Source: VXLM01 sp965242665
GTDB lineage: Bacteria > Chloroflexota > Dehalococcoidia > Lucifugimonadales > VXLM01
DNA length: 64,000 nucleotides
NCBI GenBank assembly: GCA_965242665.1
Contig: OZ251484.1
Span: forward strand, 372,001-436,000
Reading direction: 5' to 3'
Part shown: in pieces, positions 40,532 through 48,927 of the stretch
How the letters are laid out: the number at the start of each line of letters is the position of its first letter
Numbering within the stretch: the stretch's first letter is position 1
Notes under the pieces: generated by a model
What the model saw: only the letters and a program-made list of their open reading frames with translations
Database searches by the model: none
Told to the model about the DNA's origin: nothing
Position numbers and translations under genes: made by a program

Positions 40532-41659
40532 CTACTGCCGCAACAGCCGTCGAAGCGAGCCCTCGAACTCCACGCGCTGCCACTCCCTGACCTCCGGGGA
40601 TTGGATCTGCGACTCCAGATCGTCTGGAAAGGACGAAATCCGTTTCAAGCTTGCCATTGGCCAAACGAGAGGGGGCGCGAGTGAAAGCAGATCCGCGCGC
40701 TCGACTCGCCACGCCTTGAGTTTCCCGAGACGCTGCGACGCCACCGTGCGCTCCGCACGGTCGAAACGGCGGGTGCGTGGGGGGCGCGGACGCTCAAGCG
40801 GGGAAGCGGCCTTGCCGCGCTCGATAGCGCCGCGAAGTCCAGCCGCCAGCCTGCCCCGCCGAAACATCCCTAGCCCTCGAACCTTCCGCAAATCAACATC
40901 CGGATCGAACGCCAAAGCCGCCAACGCAGCATCGGGAATCACCCGAAAGTGCGGACGGCCTCGATGGATCGCGTGGCGCTCCCGATACTCCAGCAGCGCC
41001 TTGAGAATGGCAAGTCCGCGCCCATCCAAATCTCGCCCTCCCTTGAACGAAAAGACGAGCATGTCCGGATCGGGCGGAACATATCGAATCTTCGATAGCC
41101 GATCACACTCCTCCTCGACCCAATGAACACGGCCCAACCCGTGCAGCCTCTCCAGCAACTCGTCTCGAAGGCCCAGAAGATGGCGCACGTCCTCGGCCGC
41201 ATACGTCAACGCAACATCACTGAGCGGCCGAATCGTCCAATCCGACCGCTGCAGCTTCTTATCCTTTGGGATGGTGACGCCCATCACTCCTTGCAGCGTC
41301 GACGCCAAGCCCAGTTGCTTGATACCCGAGAACGCCGCGGCAATACTCGTGTCGAACAGGTTTCCGACGCGAAACCCCCAATCACGGTCGAGGCTCCGAA
41401 TGTCGTAGTCCCCAGAGTGCAGGACGACCTCAATGGATCCGTCCTCCAGGATCTTCCCCAACAGGCTCATATCTTCGATAGCCAACGGGTCGATCAGGTA
41501 GACTCGTCCGGACGCCGAGACCTGGATGAGGCAGATGCGTTCCGGATATCGGAAGAATCCGTTCGACTCGATGTCGATGCCGACGATCCGATCTCTTGAG
41601 ATGAGATCCATGATCCGCATGAAGCGGTCCGGCGAGTCGACCAACTCGAAATTCGTCAT
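40532..41659 (-). CDS. RNase D-like 3'-5' exonuclease with HRDC domain
   Basis: 375 aa starting at ATG 41659 (the frame extends to a TTG at 41719). The DEDDy exonuclease signature is complete: D29 and E31 (GIDIESNGF), D86 (HSGDYDIRSL), Y153 and D157 (LTYAAEDVRHLL). A C-terminal HRDC-type helical domain lies around 225-300 (KALLEYRERHAI ... KVRGLGMFRRGRLAAGL). This fits RNase D, which trims tRNA precursors and other small RNAs. It converges with the RNB exonuclease gene, so two RNA 3'-exonucleases lie side by side. Confidence 0.88.
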   Translation of the reverse strand: MTNFELVDSPDRFMRIMDLISRDRIVGIDIESNGFFRYPERICLIQVSASGRVYLIDPLAIEDMSLLGKILEDGSIEVVLHSGDYDIRSLDRDWGFRVGNLFDTSIAAAFSGIKQLGLASTLQGVMGVTIPKDKKLQRSDWTIRPLSDVALTYAAEDVRHLLGLRDELLERLHGLGRVHWVEEECDRLSKIRYVPPDPDMLVFSFKGGRDLDGRGLAILKALLEYRERHAIHRGRPHFRVIPDAALAALAFDPDVDLRKVRGLGMFRRGRLAAGLRGAIERGKAASPLERPRPPRTRRFDRAERTVASQRLGKLKAWRVERADLLSLAPPLVWPMASLKRISSFPDDLESQIQSPEVREWQRVEFEGSLRRLLRQ

Positions 41660-41950
41660 CGACAACCGAACGCTCCACCTCTGCGGGCGCCGCCGAGGAT
41701 GATCTTCCCTGCATCCCAATCCGCTTCTGTAGTAAAGTCCATCACGCTTCGAAGTGTATCACAGCGCGACCAAAGTCATTGCCGCCTACCGAACAGCCGA
41801 ATATCCCGCAAGTATCTCTATCTGCTGGGACCCTTCCAAACCGAAGCGGGACACCCGAGGCGAGGTTCCGTTTGACCTTGCGCGCCGGACGCAATCCCTG
41901 CGGATGCGCGCCAGACGCAAAAGGTTGGTCTCTCCGTCATTCCCGCGTAG

Positions 41951-43216
41951 GGAGACCTTTGCATAACCTGTTGTGTTGGGGTATAAACAGAGGATCTGGA
42001 TCGCGCAAGTCGTGAGGAGAGTGAAATGCACCGAGAGATGGGCCAACCTTCACTAGCGGAATCATTGCTGCCGCAAACACTGGGGCAAAACGAACGACTG
42101 GAACGAATCGACACCATGATCGACTGGGAACGACTAGACCAACTAGTCAGCAGAGTCTACTCGGCACGCGAGGGAAGACCCAGCTACCCGCCGATTATGA
42201 TGGTCAAGGCGCTGCTGATTCAGCAGTGGTACAACCTGTCGGATTCCCAGATGGAGGAGGCCCTGGCAGACCGCATATCCTTCCGCCGCTTCGTAGGCTT
42301 GGGACTTCAAGACGATACGCCGGACCACTCTACGCTCAGTCGTTTCCGCAGTACCTTGGAGAAGCTGGGACTGAGCGAAAGGCTGTTCGAGGAGTTGGGG
42401 AAACAGTTGGACGGTCTAGGTCTGGTCTTGAAGGAGGGAACGTTGATGGATGCTACGTTAGTGGAGGCGCAGGTGCGTCGGCCTCCGGTGTCTGCCGGTC
42501 GTGGGACGAAGAGTGCTGTGGATCCGGATGCGGATTGGACGCAGAGTCAGGGTGGGCGGCGGTCGCACTTCGGCTACAAGGTGCATCTTGGGGTGGATGC
42601 TGGCACTGGGATAGTGCGGAGGGCGGAGTTGACGCCTGCCAAGGTGTATGAGAGTGAGGTGGCTGATGGGTTAGTGAGTGGTGATGAGCGTGCGGTGTAC
42701 GGTGATCGAGCGTATGAGTCCAAGGAGAGGCGTCGGTGGTTGAGGTCTCAGGGGATCAATGATCGGATCATGCATCGTTCGCACAAGCATCAGCGGGGGT
42801 TGCCGCATTGGCAGCGTCGTCGCAACGAGTTGATAGCGCCTATGCGGGCGCCGGTAGAGAATGTGTTCGGCACTCTGAAGCGCAGTTATGGGTACACGCG
42901 GGTACGGTATTGTGGATTGGGAAGGAACGCGGTGGAGATGTGGTTCAAGTTGATGGCGTACAACCTGCGTCGTGCGGTCAAGTTGTCTGGATGTTCAGTC
43001 TGAACCGTGGGTAGTACATGGACCAAGCTGCCTGGAGGAGGCGGTTGGGGGGCCGGATGCCCGGTCTGAGCTGGGTGTTGTGCTGGTGATCGACCTTGTG
43101 AGTGAAGTTCAACTCTTCTTTATTGGGGCTGGCAGTTCGTCATATGAGGCGAGAGGAATGGATTGGGGGCAGAACATCCTCAAACAACCATTCCGCCTAG
43201 TTATTCAAAGGTCTCC
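41951..43216 (+). mobile_element. IS5-like insertion sequence, complete, 1,266 bp
   Basis: Terminal inverted repeats of 17 bp with one mismatch: left GGAGACCTTTGCATAAC (41951-41967) and right, read on the minus strand, GGAGACCTTTGAATAAC (43216-43200). One transposase gene fills the element. The flanks are the two halves of a dispersed palindrome: GTCATTCCCGCGTAG on the left and GAAGGCGGGAATC on the right. This leaves GTAG/GAAG as an imperfect 4-bp target duplication, the length usual for the IS5 family. The 213 bp after the transposase stop contain no second gene. Confidence 0.88.
42026..43003 (+). CDS. IS5 family transposase (DDE)
   Basis: A 325-aa full-length transposase. An N-terminal DUF772-like helical domain (YPPIMMVKALLIQQWYNLSD, RISFRRFVGLGLQDDTPDHS) precedes the catalytic core with D142 (LMDATLVEA), D227 (VYGDRAYES) and E278 (PVENVFGTLKRSYG). 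The DDE triad is intact, so the element could be active. It lies within matching terminal inverted repeats. Confidence 0.93.
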   Translation: MHREMGQPSLAESLLPQTLGQNERLERIDTMIDWERLDQLVSRVYSAREGRPSYPPIMMVKALLIQQWYNLSDSQMEEALADRISFRRFVGLGLQDDTPDHSTLSRFRSTLEKLGLSERLFEELGKQLDGLGLVLKEGTLMDATLVEAQVRRPPVSAGRGTKSAVDPDADWTQSQGGRRSHFGYKVHLGVDAGTGIVRRAELTPAKVYESEVADGLVSGDERAVYGDRAYESKERRRWLRSQGINDRIMHRSHKHQRGLPHWQRRRNELIAPMRAPVENVFGTLKRSYGYTRVRYCGLGRNAVEMWFKLMAYNLRRAVKLSGCSV

Positions 43217-43602
43217 GAAGGCGGGAATCTCCCGAATGCCAGCATGTTCTCCGTCCCTTGTACCAGTCATTCCCGCCTATGCGGGAATCTCCCATTTCCG
43301 TTCCTCCAACATACGATAGATATATGTCATTCCCGTGTAGACGGGAATCCCCGGTCGTGACTCTGGGCTACTATGGGGGCAAGTCGTCATTCCCGCGTAG
43401 GCGGGAATCTCCCTTTGCGCGATTGGACGCACCGCTTTGGAGAGTTGCTGTCCCCCAGCCGTCATGCCGCAAAAGTAAACGAAACCCTGCTGCAGTCTCT
43501 GTGGCATTGTCTGTATTGGGAGTGTAGAATTGCGGGGCCGGAATCCATCCTCACAGGCCGTCGATCCTCCCGTGAGCATACCCTCGCACCCGGCCCCGAA
43601 GC
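43217..43602. repeat. Cluster of dispersed palindromes before the first glycosyltransferase-like gene
   Basis: After the interrupted half element at 43217-43229 come three 24-bp palindromes at 43266-43289, 43326-43349 and 43386-43409, spaced at 60 bp. Their centres vary (CTAT, GTAG, GTAG), with compensating arm changes in the second (CCCGT/ACGGG), which suggests the hairpin matters. The last 120 bp are shared with the region upstream of the paralogous gene at 46396. Confidence 0.75.
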
Positions 43603-46005
43603 ATGACCCCATCCGAAAGACTCGAGTCCGCGCTGCGATCCCCTTGGATTCCCCCCGCCTTGCTTCTGCTGGCGCTGTCGACGGTGTTCGTGTTCGCGGG
43701 CGACCGCGGGCACTTCTACCGACCAGCAGGCAATCACAACTGGACATCCTTTCATCATCTGGTAGTAGCGGCGAATCTCTCCCCCGAATACGGCTTCCAG
43801 CGGTTCGATTATCGGGGCATGAACCTGGACGGCACCATTCATTACGTCCCATACAACCGCTTTCCGCCCACGGGCTACGCGGGTATGAAACTAGCCATGC
43901 TGCCATTCGGAGGCAGCTCGTCCGTCCAGGTCTACGCCGCCAGGGTCTTCATGCTCCTGTTCTTCACCGCCGCCGCAGTCCTGGCGTATCTCTCGCTCAG
44001 CCGCCTCGTGTCCAACCGATGGATCGCACTCACAGCGACGCTCCTCGCGTTCTCGTCATACTATCTCCTGTACTACAACGACATGACCGCCATCGACGGG
44101 ATGCTCGACCTCTTTGGAGTGATGTTGACCTTCCACGGCATGGTCGTCTTCGTGCAGGAAGGCCGTTTCCGCCAGCTGGTCGTCAAGACGTGCATCGCGC
44201 TGCTGCTGGGGTGGCATGTCTTCGCCCTGCTGCTGCCGTTCGTCATCCTGGGGTTGGCGGGGGATCTGCTGCGGGCGCGCTCTGCCGCAGCAGCTCCTAC
44301 TCCCCTCCCCCTGTTCGCTCAAGGAAAACGCCTCTTGGCCGCAACGCTTCGCAGCCGCTATCTGCTGCTTGGCATCGTTGCGCTGGCGCTCAGTACATCC
44401 GTGCTCGCCTTCAACTTCACCATGGAATACATCGTGCTGAACGGCGAGACGCCGCTGACGGAATTGCCGTCCTTCAAGTCCATGCTGAGAAACGCCGGAG
44501 TGGAATCGTCAAACTTCACCGCGGCCGCGGCCGCGGCCCGATCCTGGCGCCCTTTCCTGGAAGTGCAGGCCCGATCCATTCTCCGATCGTTCATACCCTA
44601 TTCCCTGCTTGGCCCGCTCGATCATCGCGGCGATGCGATCGAAAGCCCAACGTGGCTATCCAAACGGTGGGGCGTCATCCTCGGCGTCGTTCTGTCTGCC
44701 GTGTGCCTGATTGTCTCGATGTTCGTCCGTCCGAGAATCTTGTTCGTTACCCTAGCGTCGTTCGGATTCTTCTGGATTCTGTCAGTGCGCAGCAGCGCCG
44801 CAGTCCACTATTACGAGAGCATCTACTATATCGGCCTCCCTTTGGTCTTCTTCACGGTCGTTCTGCTCTTGGCGAGGAGGGTGACCAATCGAGACAGCGG
44901 CATCGCCGCCTCGTCGATTGCAGCTGCGCTGCTCTTCGCGGTCTCCAGCTTCCAGATGAGCCGCGTCGGGTACAGCGCGGAGTCGGCCCAAGCAGCGAGA
45001 GCGGCAGAGCAAGACCTCATCACCATCCGCGAGTTGACTGCGGGAGAGCCCGTCGCCGTCATCGGCCTCCGCGGCATCCGAATATTGTTCCTCCAAGTGG
45101 CGGGAGACTCCCTGCATTACTATCTAAACTCGATCTTCATGTATGAGGGGTATCCTCCCCCTGCGAGCCGTAAGTTCATCGTCATGCGCCACCGCGTCGA
45201 CACGGACGCACTGCTCACACCCCAGAACCAGTACGTGTTCCTCTACGATGGACGCAGACTGACCGACGGTCTGATCGCATCGTATCGGTCAGCGTATCCA
45301 TCACTCGTGTCCACCGAGCCTCTGGCGCGCAAGGATTTCGACGTGTACATCGAGGACAGAACCGTCTACTACATCAAGGAACCCTGCCAACGCGGGGACA
45401 CCGCCAACGTGATCTTCTTCCTGCACGTCTTCCCTACGGACCTCGGCCATCTCCCGTACCACCGCAGGGAGCGAGGTTATGGATTCGACAACCTCGACTT
45501 TGGCTTCATCGAGCGCGGCGTGACATTCGACGGCAAATGTATGGCCAGCGTCGACCTCCCCCAGTACGACATTGCAGGTCTTCGCACCGGCAGTTTCGAT
45601 GAAGGGCAAGCGTGGGTCGCAGCGCATGTCTTCCAAGGACCAAAGCTCATTTCCGAGTACCAAGCGATCGTGTCCAATGAACCAGCTGCGAGATCGGATT
45701 TCGACCTGTACATTGACGGAGGCAAGTTGTACTACGTCAAGGAACCGTGCGGCGATGAGGATGCCGCGGCGCCCTTCTTCCTGCACGTCTACCCAACTGA
45801 CGAGAACGACCTTCCGGTCGACCGCAGGGAGCATGGGTTCGACAACCTCGACTTTGGCTTCGACGTGCGCGGCGTGGTATTCGACGGCAAGTGCGCGGCC
45901 GCCGCTCCTCTTCCAAAGTACGGCATCGCGCGAATCGTCACCGGGCAGTTCGACGACAGCGGCCGCATCTGGGAGGCGGACGTCGCCCCAGACGCGCTCG
46001 AGTGA
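43603..46005 (+). CDS. Multi-spanning membrane protein, GT-C (PMT/ArnT)-like glycosyltransferase, intact copy
   Basis: 800 aa. About eleven hydrophobic segments lie in residues 15-460; the first large external loop holds GDRGHFYRPAGNHN and conserved acidic/His residues, in the style of dolichyl-phosphate-mannose-type glycosyltransferases. From about 560 there is a soluble part with two ~105-aa repeats: (F-x-x-Y-I-x-x-R/G-x-x-Y-Y-x-K-E-P-C, FFLHV-P-D, GFDNLDFGF, FDGKC-A, LP-Y-I). Each repeat has two Cys that could pair outside the membrane (inference). Function is inferred from topology only; the sugar and acceptor are unknown. The gene at 46396 is a tandem paralogue sharing start context and upstream DNA. 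Confidence 0.68.
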   Translation: MTPSERLESALRSPWIPPALLLLALSTVFVFAGDRGHFYRPAGNHNWTSFHHLVVAANLSPEYGFQRFDYRGMNLDGTIHYVPYNRFPPTGYAGMKLAMLPFGGSSSVQVYAARVFMLLFFTAAAVLAYLSLSRLVSNRWIALTATLLAFSSYYLLYYNDMTAIDGMLDLFGVMLTFHGMVVFVQEGRFRQLVVKTCIALLLGWHVFALLLPFVILGLAGDLLRARSAAAAPTPLPLFAQGKRLLAATLRSRYLLLGIVALALSTSVLAFNFTMEYIVLNGETPLTELPSFKSMLRNAGVESSNFTAAAAAARSWRPFLEVQARSILRSFIPYSLLGPLDHRGDAIESPTWLSKRWGVILGVVLSAVCLIVSMFVRPRILFVTLASFGFFWILSVRSSAAVHYYESIYYIGLPLVFFTVVLLLARRVTNRDSGIAASSIAAALLFAVSSFQMSRVGYSAESAQAARAAEQDLITIRELTAGEPVAVIGLRGIRILFLQVAGDSLHYYLNSIFMYEGYPPPASRKFIVMRHRVDTDALLTPQNQYVFLYDGRRLTDGLIASYRSAYPSLVSTEPLARKDFDVYIEDRTVYYIKEPCQRGDTANVIFFLHVFPTDLGHLPYHRRERGYGFDNLDFGFIERGVTFDGKCMASVDLPQYDIAGLRTGSFDEGQAWVAAHVFQGPKLISEYQAIVSNEPAARSDFDLYIDGGKLYYVKEPCGDEDAAAPFFLHVYPTDENDLPVDRREHGFDNLDFGFDVRGVVFDGKCAAAAPLPKYGIARIVTGQFDDSGRIWEADVAPDALE

Positions 46006-46206
46006 CGAGGGGCATCGGAGGCAAACCACGTCATTCCCGCGAAGGCGGGAATCTATCGCCCCAGACACGCACGAGTGACGAGGGGCGTCGGAGGCAAACC
46101 ACGTCATTCCCACGAAGGCGGGAATCTATCGCCCCAGACGCGCGCCAGTGACGAGGGGCGTCGGAGGCAAACCACGTCATTCCCGCGAAGGCGGGAATCT
46201 ATCGCG
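45981..46206 (+). repeat. 73-bp tandem repeat, three copies, overlapping the end of the upstream gene
   Basis: Units start at 46003, 46076 and 46149, exactly 73 bp apart, and each carries one dispersed palindrome (46030, 46103, 46176). The phrase before the first unit (45981-46002), which encodes the last residues and stop of the upstream gene, is repeated inside later units, so the duplication began within the coding sequence. Confidence 0.85.
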
Positions 46207-46395
46207 GCGGGCAGGGATAACGCCGGGTGAATTTGCGACCTGGGGACAAACCCGCCGCGATGAACCAAACGACGGAACCCCGCTGCGGCCTCTGTGGTAT
46301 TATCGGTATTTGGGGTGTAGAATTACTCAGCCGGAATCCATCCTCGTAAGTTGTCGGTCCTCCCGTGAACATCCTCTCACCCCCAGATCCGAAAC

Positions 46396-47607
46396 ATGAC
46401 CCCGCTTGACAAACTCGAGTCCGCGCTGCGATCCCCGTGGCTTCCCCTCGCCCTGCTGTTGCTTGCGCTGTCGACGGTCTTCGTCTTCGGCGGCGACCGA
46501 GGAAACTTCTATCGAAGAGGCAATCACAACTGGATATCCTCGCAACACCTAACGATAGCCGTGAACCTCTCCCCCGAACACGGCTTCCAGCGGCTCATGC
46601 GCCGGTTCATAGACGACGACGGCGCAGTCCGTTACGAGCCGTACAACCGCTTCCCGATTGGCGGTTACCTGAGCATGAAGCTAGCCACCCTGCCCTTCGG
46701 GGAGAGCCCGTCCGCCCACCAAATCACCGCCGCTAGAATCCTCATGCTGCTGCTCTTCGCAGGCGCAGCAGTCCTCGCGTATCTCTCGCTCGGCCGCCTC
46801 ACGCACAACCGGTGGATCGCACTGACGGCAACTCTGCTGTCGTTCTCGTCGTACTACATCCTCTACTACAACGACATGATAGCCCCCGACGGGATGATCG
46901 ACTTCTTTGGAGTCATGTTGACCTTCCACGGCATGGTCGTCTTCGTGCAGGAAGGCCGCTTCCGTCAGCTGCTCGTCAAGGCCTGCCTCGCCCTGCTGCT
47001 AGGGTGGCACGTCTTGGCCCTGCTGCTGCCGTTCGTCATCTTCGGGCTTGCGAGCGACCTGTTGCGGGCGCGTTCTGCCGCCGCAACTTCTACCCCCCCC
47101 CCCCCCCCGTCATTATGTCAAGTTAAAACGTGCAGCGTCCGCACCGTTTCGCAGCCGCTATCTGCTGCTGGGTATGGTCACGCTAGGGTTCGGCCTATCC
47201 ATCCTCGCCTTCAACTTCACCATGGAGTACGCTGCGCTGAACGGCGAGATGCCGCTCACCGAACTGCCCTCCTTCCAGTCCATGCTGATACGCACCGGAG
47301 CGGACTCCGAATTCAACACCGCTTTCGCCGCAGACCAGTCCTTGCGTCATTTCCTGGAAGAACAGTTCCGACGCATCTTCAGAATGTTCATTCCCTATTC
47401 CCTGCTGAGCCCCCTGGGGTATCACGGCGATCCGCCCCAAACTCCGACGTGGCCGTCGGAGTTCCAGGACGTCGTCTTGGGGGTCGTTCTGTCCTCGGCG
47501 TGTCTGATCGGCTCGTTGTTCGTCCGTCCGAGAATCCTGTTCGCTACCCTGGCATCGTTCGGCTTCTTCTGGGCCCTGCCAATGCGCAACAGCAACGCAG
47601 CCCATGA
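46396..47607 (+). CDS. GT-C-like membrane glycosyltransferase paralogue, N-terminal part in the present (OFF) frame
   Basis: Residues 1 to about 233 match the intact paralogue (43603) closely: ALRSPWLPLALLLLALSTVF, WIALTATLLSFSSYYILYYN, VMLTFHGMVVFVQEGRFRQL. At 47093-47108 a run of 16 C shifts the frame; beyond it this frame reads 170 residues of nonsense and stops at 47607. Removing one C (or adding two) joins it to the downstream frame and gives a protein of about 796 aa, the same size as the 800-aa paralogue. There is no sign of decay elsewhere, so this looks like a phase-variable gene in the OFF state. Confidence 0.75.
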   Translation: MTPLDKLESALRSPWLPLALLLLALSTVFVFGGDRGNFYRRGNHNWISSQHLTIAVNLSPEHGFQRLMRRFIDDDGAVRYEPYNRFPIGGYLSMKLATLPFGESPSAHQITAARILMLLLFAGAAVLAYLSLGRLTHNRWIALTATLLSFSSYYILYYNDMIAPDGMIDFFGVMLTFHGMVVFVQEGRFRQLLVKACLALLLGWHVLALLLPFVIFGLASDLLRARSAAATSTPPPPPSLCQVKTCSVRTVSQPLSAAGYGHARVRPIHPRLQLHHGVRCAERRDAAHRTALLPVHADTHRSGLRIQHRFRRRPVLASFPGRTVPTHLQNVHSLFPAEPPGVSRRSAPNSDVAVGVPGRRLGGRSVLGVSDRLVVRPSENPVRYPGIVRLLLGPANAQQQRSP

Positions 47608-48787
47608 ATTCGAGATTATCTACTATATTGGTCTCCCCCTGGTCTTCTTCACGATCGCCCTGCTCTTGGTGAGGAGGCTGACCAATCGAGACAGCGTCAT
47701 CGCGGCCGCGGCAGTCGCAGCACTGCTGCTCTTTGCAGTCTCCAGCTTCCAGATGAGCCGCGTCGAACAGAGCGCAGAGACGGCCCAGACAGCGCGGGAT
47801 GCGACGCAAGACCTACTCACCATCCGCAATCTGACCGCGGGGGACCTCGTCACTGTTCTCCCTGTCGGTGGAGACTACAGATTCCTTCCCGGCGTCGCGT
47901 TCGAGGCGGTGGATTACTACCTGAACACGAGCTTGATCCGCTATAAGGGTCCTTCCTCAGTGGAGGGTGGATTCGTCGTCATGCGAGAGCGCATCGATAC
48001 GAACGCCCTGCTTACGCCACAAAACCAGTACCTCTTCCTCTACGACACGGCCGGCTTGGAAGCATGGTATGAGAACATGTACCGAACAGTTGCATCCACC
48101 GAGCCGGCGGCGAGCAAGGAATTCCATCCCTATATCGACGACCGGACGGTGTACTACCTCAAGGAACCGTGCGACGGCGCAGACACTACGGCCCGCTTCT
48201 TCCTGCACGTCTATCCAATCGACGAGAACGATCTTCCGGACGACCGCAGGCAGCATGGATTCGACAACCTCGATTTCTCCTTCGACGAACGCGGCGCCCT
48301 GCTATTCCGCGACAAATGTCTAGCGAGCGTTGACCTCCCCCAGTACGACGTTTTCAAGGTCGTCACCGGTAGACTCGGCGAGGCTTGGAGCGCAGTGCAT
48401 CATATCCACTCGCCCCAGCTCATCTCGGAGTACCGTTCGATCGCGTCTACCGAACCCGTCGCGAGCTCGGAGTTCGACCTGTACATCGACGGAGGCAAGC
48501 TGTACTACGTCAAGGAGCCATGCGTTCGCACGGACACTGCGGCGCGCTTCTTCCTGCACATTGTCCCTGAGGCCGTCGATGATCTTCCAGACGCCCGCAA
48601 GCAGCATGGATTCGACAACCTCGATTTTGGCTTCGGCGAGCGCGGTGCGCGTGCAGCGCTGTTCGACGGCAAGTGCGCTGCCGCCGTTTCTCTTCCGCAG
48701 TACGCCATCGCGCGGATCACCACCGGCCAGTTCGACAGCGACAGCCGTGTTTGGGGGGTCGAATTCGCCCCGGAAGCCAACGAATGA
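47048..48787 (+). CDS. GT-C-like membrane glycosyltransferase paralogue, C-terminal part (in frame when the C tract is 15 or 18)
   Basis: This frame resumes homology to the intact paralogue immediately after the C tract (FRSRYLLLGMVTLGFGLSIL, FNFTMEYAALNGEMPLTELP) and runs to a normal stop. It carries the remaining membrane segments and two copies of the KEPC-FFLH-GFDNLDF-DKC/DGKC repeat. It has no ribosome site of its own at the frame start (47048 is a TTG inside the N-terminal coding region), so independent translation is unlikely; only sequence after about 47109 is meaningful. Confidence 0.72.
   Translation: MRATCCGRVLPPQLLPPPPPRHYVKLKRAASAPFRSRYLLLGMVTLGFGLSILAFNFTMEYAALNGEMPLTELPSFQSMLIRTGADSEFNTAFAADQSLRHFLEEQFRRIFRMFIPYSLLSPLGYHGDPPQTPTWPSEFQDVVLGVVLSSACLIGSLFVRPRILFATLASFGFFWALPMRNSNAAHEFEIIYYIGLPLVFFTIALLLVRRLTNRDSVIAAAAVAALLLFAVSSFQMSRVEQSAETAQTARDATQDLLTIRNLTAGDLVTVLPVGGDYRFLPGVAFEAVDYYLNTSLIRYKGPSSVEGGFVVMRERIDTNALLTPQNQYLFLYDTAGLEAWYENMYRTVASTEPAASKEFHPYIDDRTVYYLKEPCDGADTTARFFLHVYPIDENDLPDDRRQHGFDNLDFSFDERGALLFRDKCLASVDLPQYDVFKVVTGRLGEAWSAVHHIHSPQLISEYRSIASTEPVASSEFDLYIDGGKLYYVKEPCVRTDTAARFFLHIVPEAVDDLPDARKQHGFDNLDFGFGERGARAALFDGKCAAAVSLPQYAIARITTGQFDSDSRVWGVEFAPEANE
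47093..47108 (+). repeat. C16 homopolymer inside a membrane glycosyltransferase-like gene
   Basis: An uninterrupted run of 16 C encodes a poly-Pro loop between membrane segments. The equivalent place in the paralogue (about 44300) is a mixed CTCCCCTCCCCC stretch that keeps the frame open. Confidence 0.95.
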
Positions 48788-48864
48788 TGTATTGGCGCCG
48801 CAAACGAACCTTGCCCGCAGGGCATCCGCATATACGAATACGACTTTTCGGGGACTTGCCCCAT

Positions 48865-48893
48865 TTGCAGACGATTCTCCAAACCTCTACAAT
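48865..48893 (+). promoter_or_regulatory. Promoter of the phytanoyl-CoA dioxygenase family gene
   Basis: TTGCAG (48865-48870), 17-bp spacer, TACAAT (48888-48893); start of transcription expected near 48900, giving a leader of about 28 nt that includes the AGGAG ribosome site. Confidence 0.6.
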
Positions 48894-48927
48894 CAGATTG
48901 ACGCTTCCATACAGGAGTTGATATGCG

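Noticed and set aside
45981..46206. CRISPR-like appearance of the 73-bp array
   Set aside because: The whole 73-bp unit repeats, including the part that would be the spacer.
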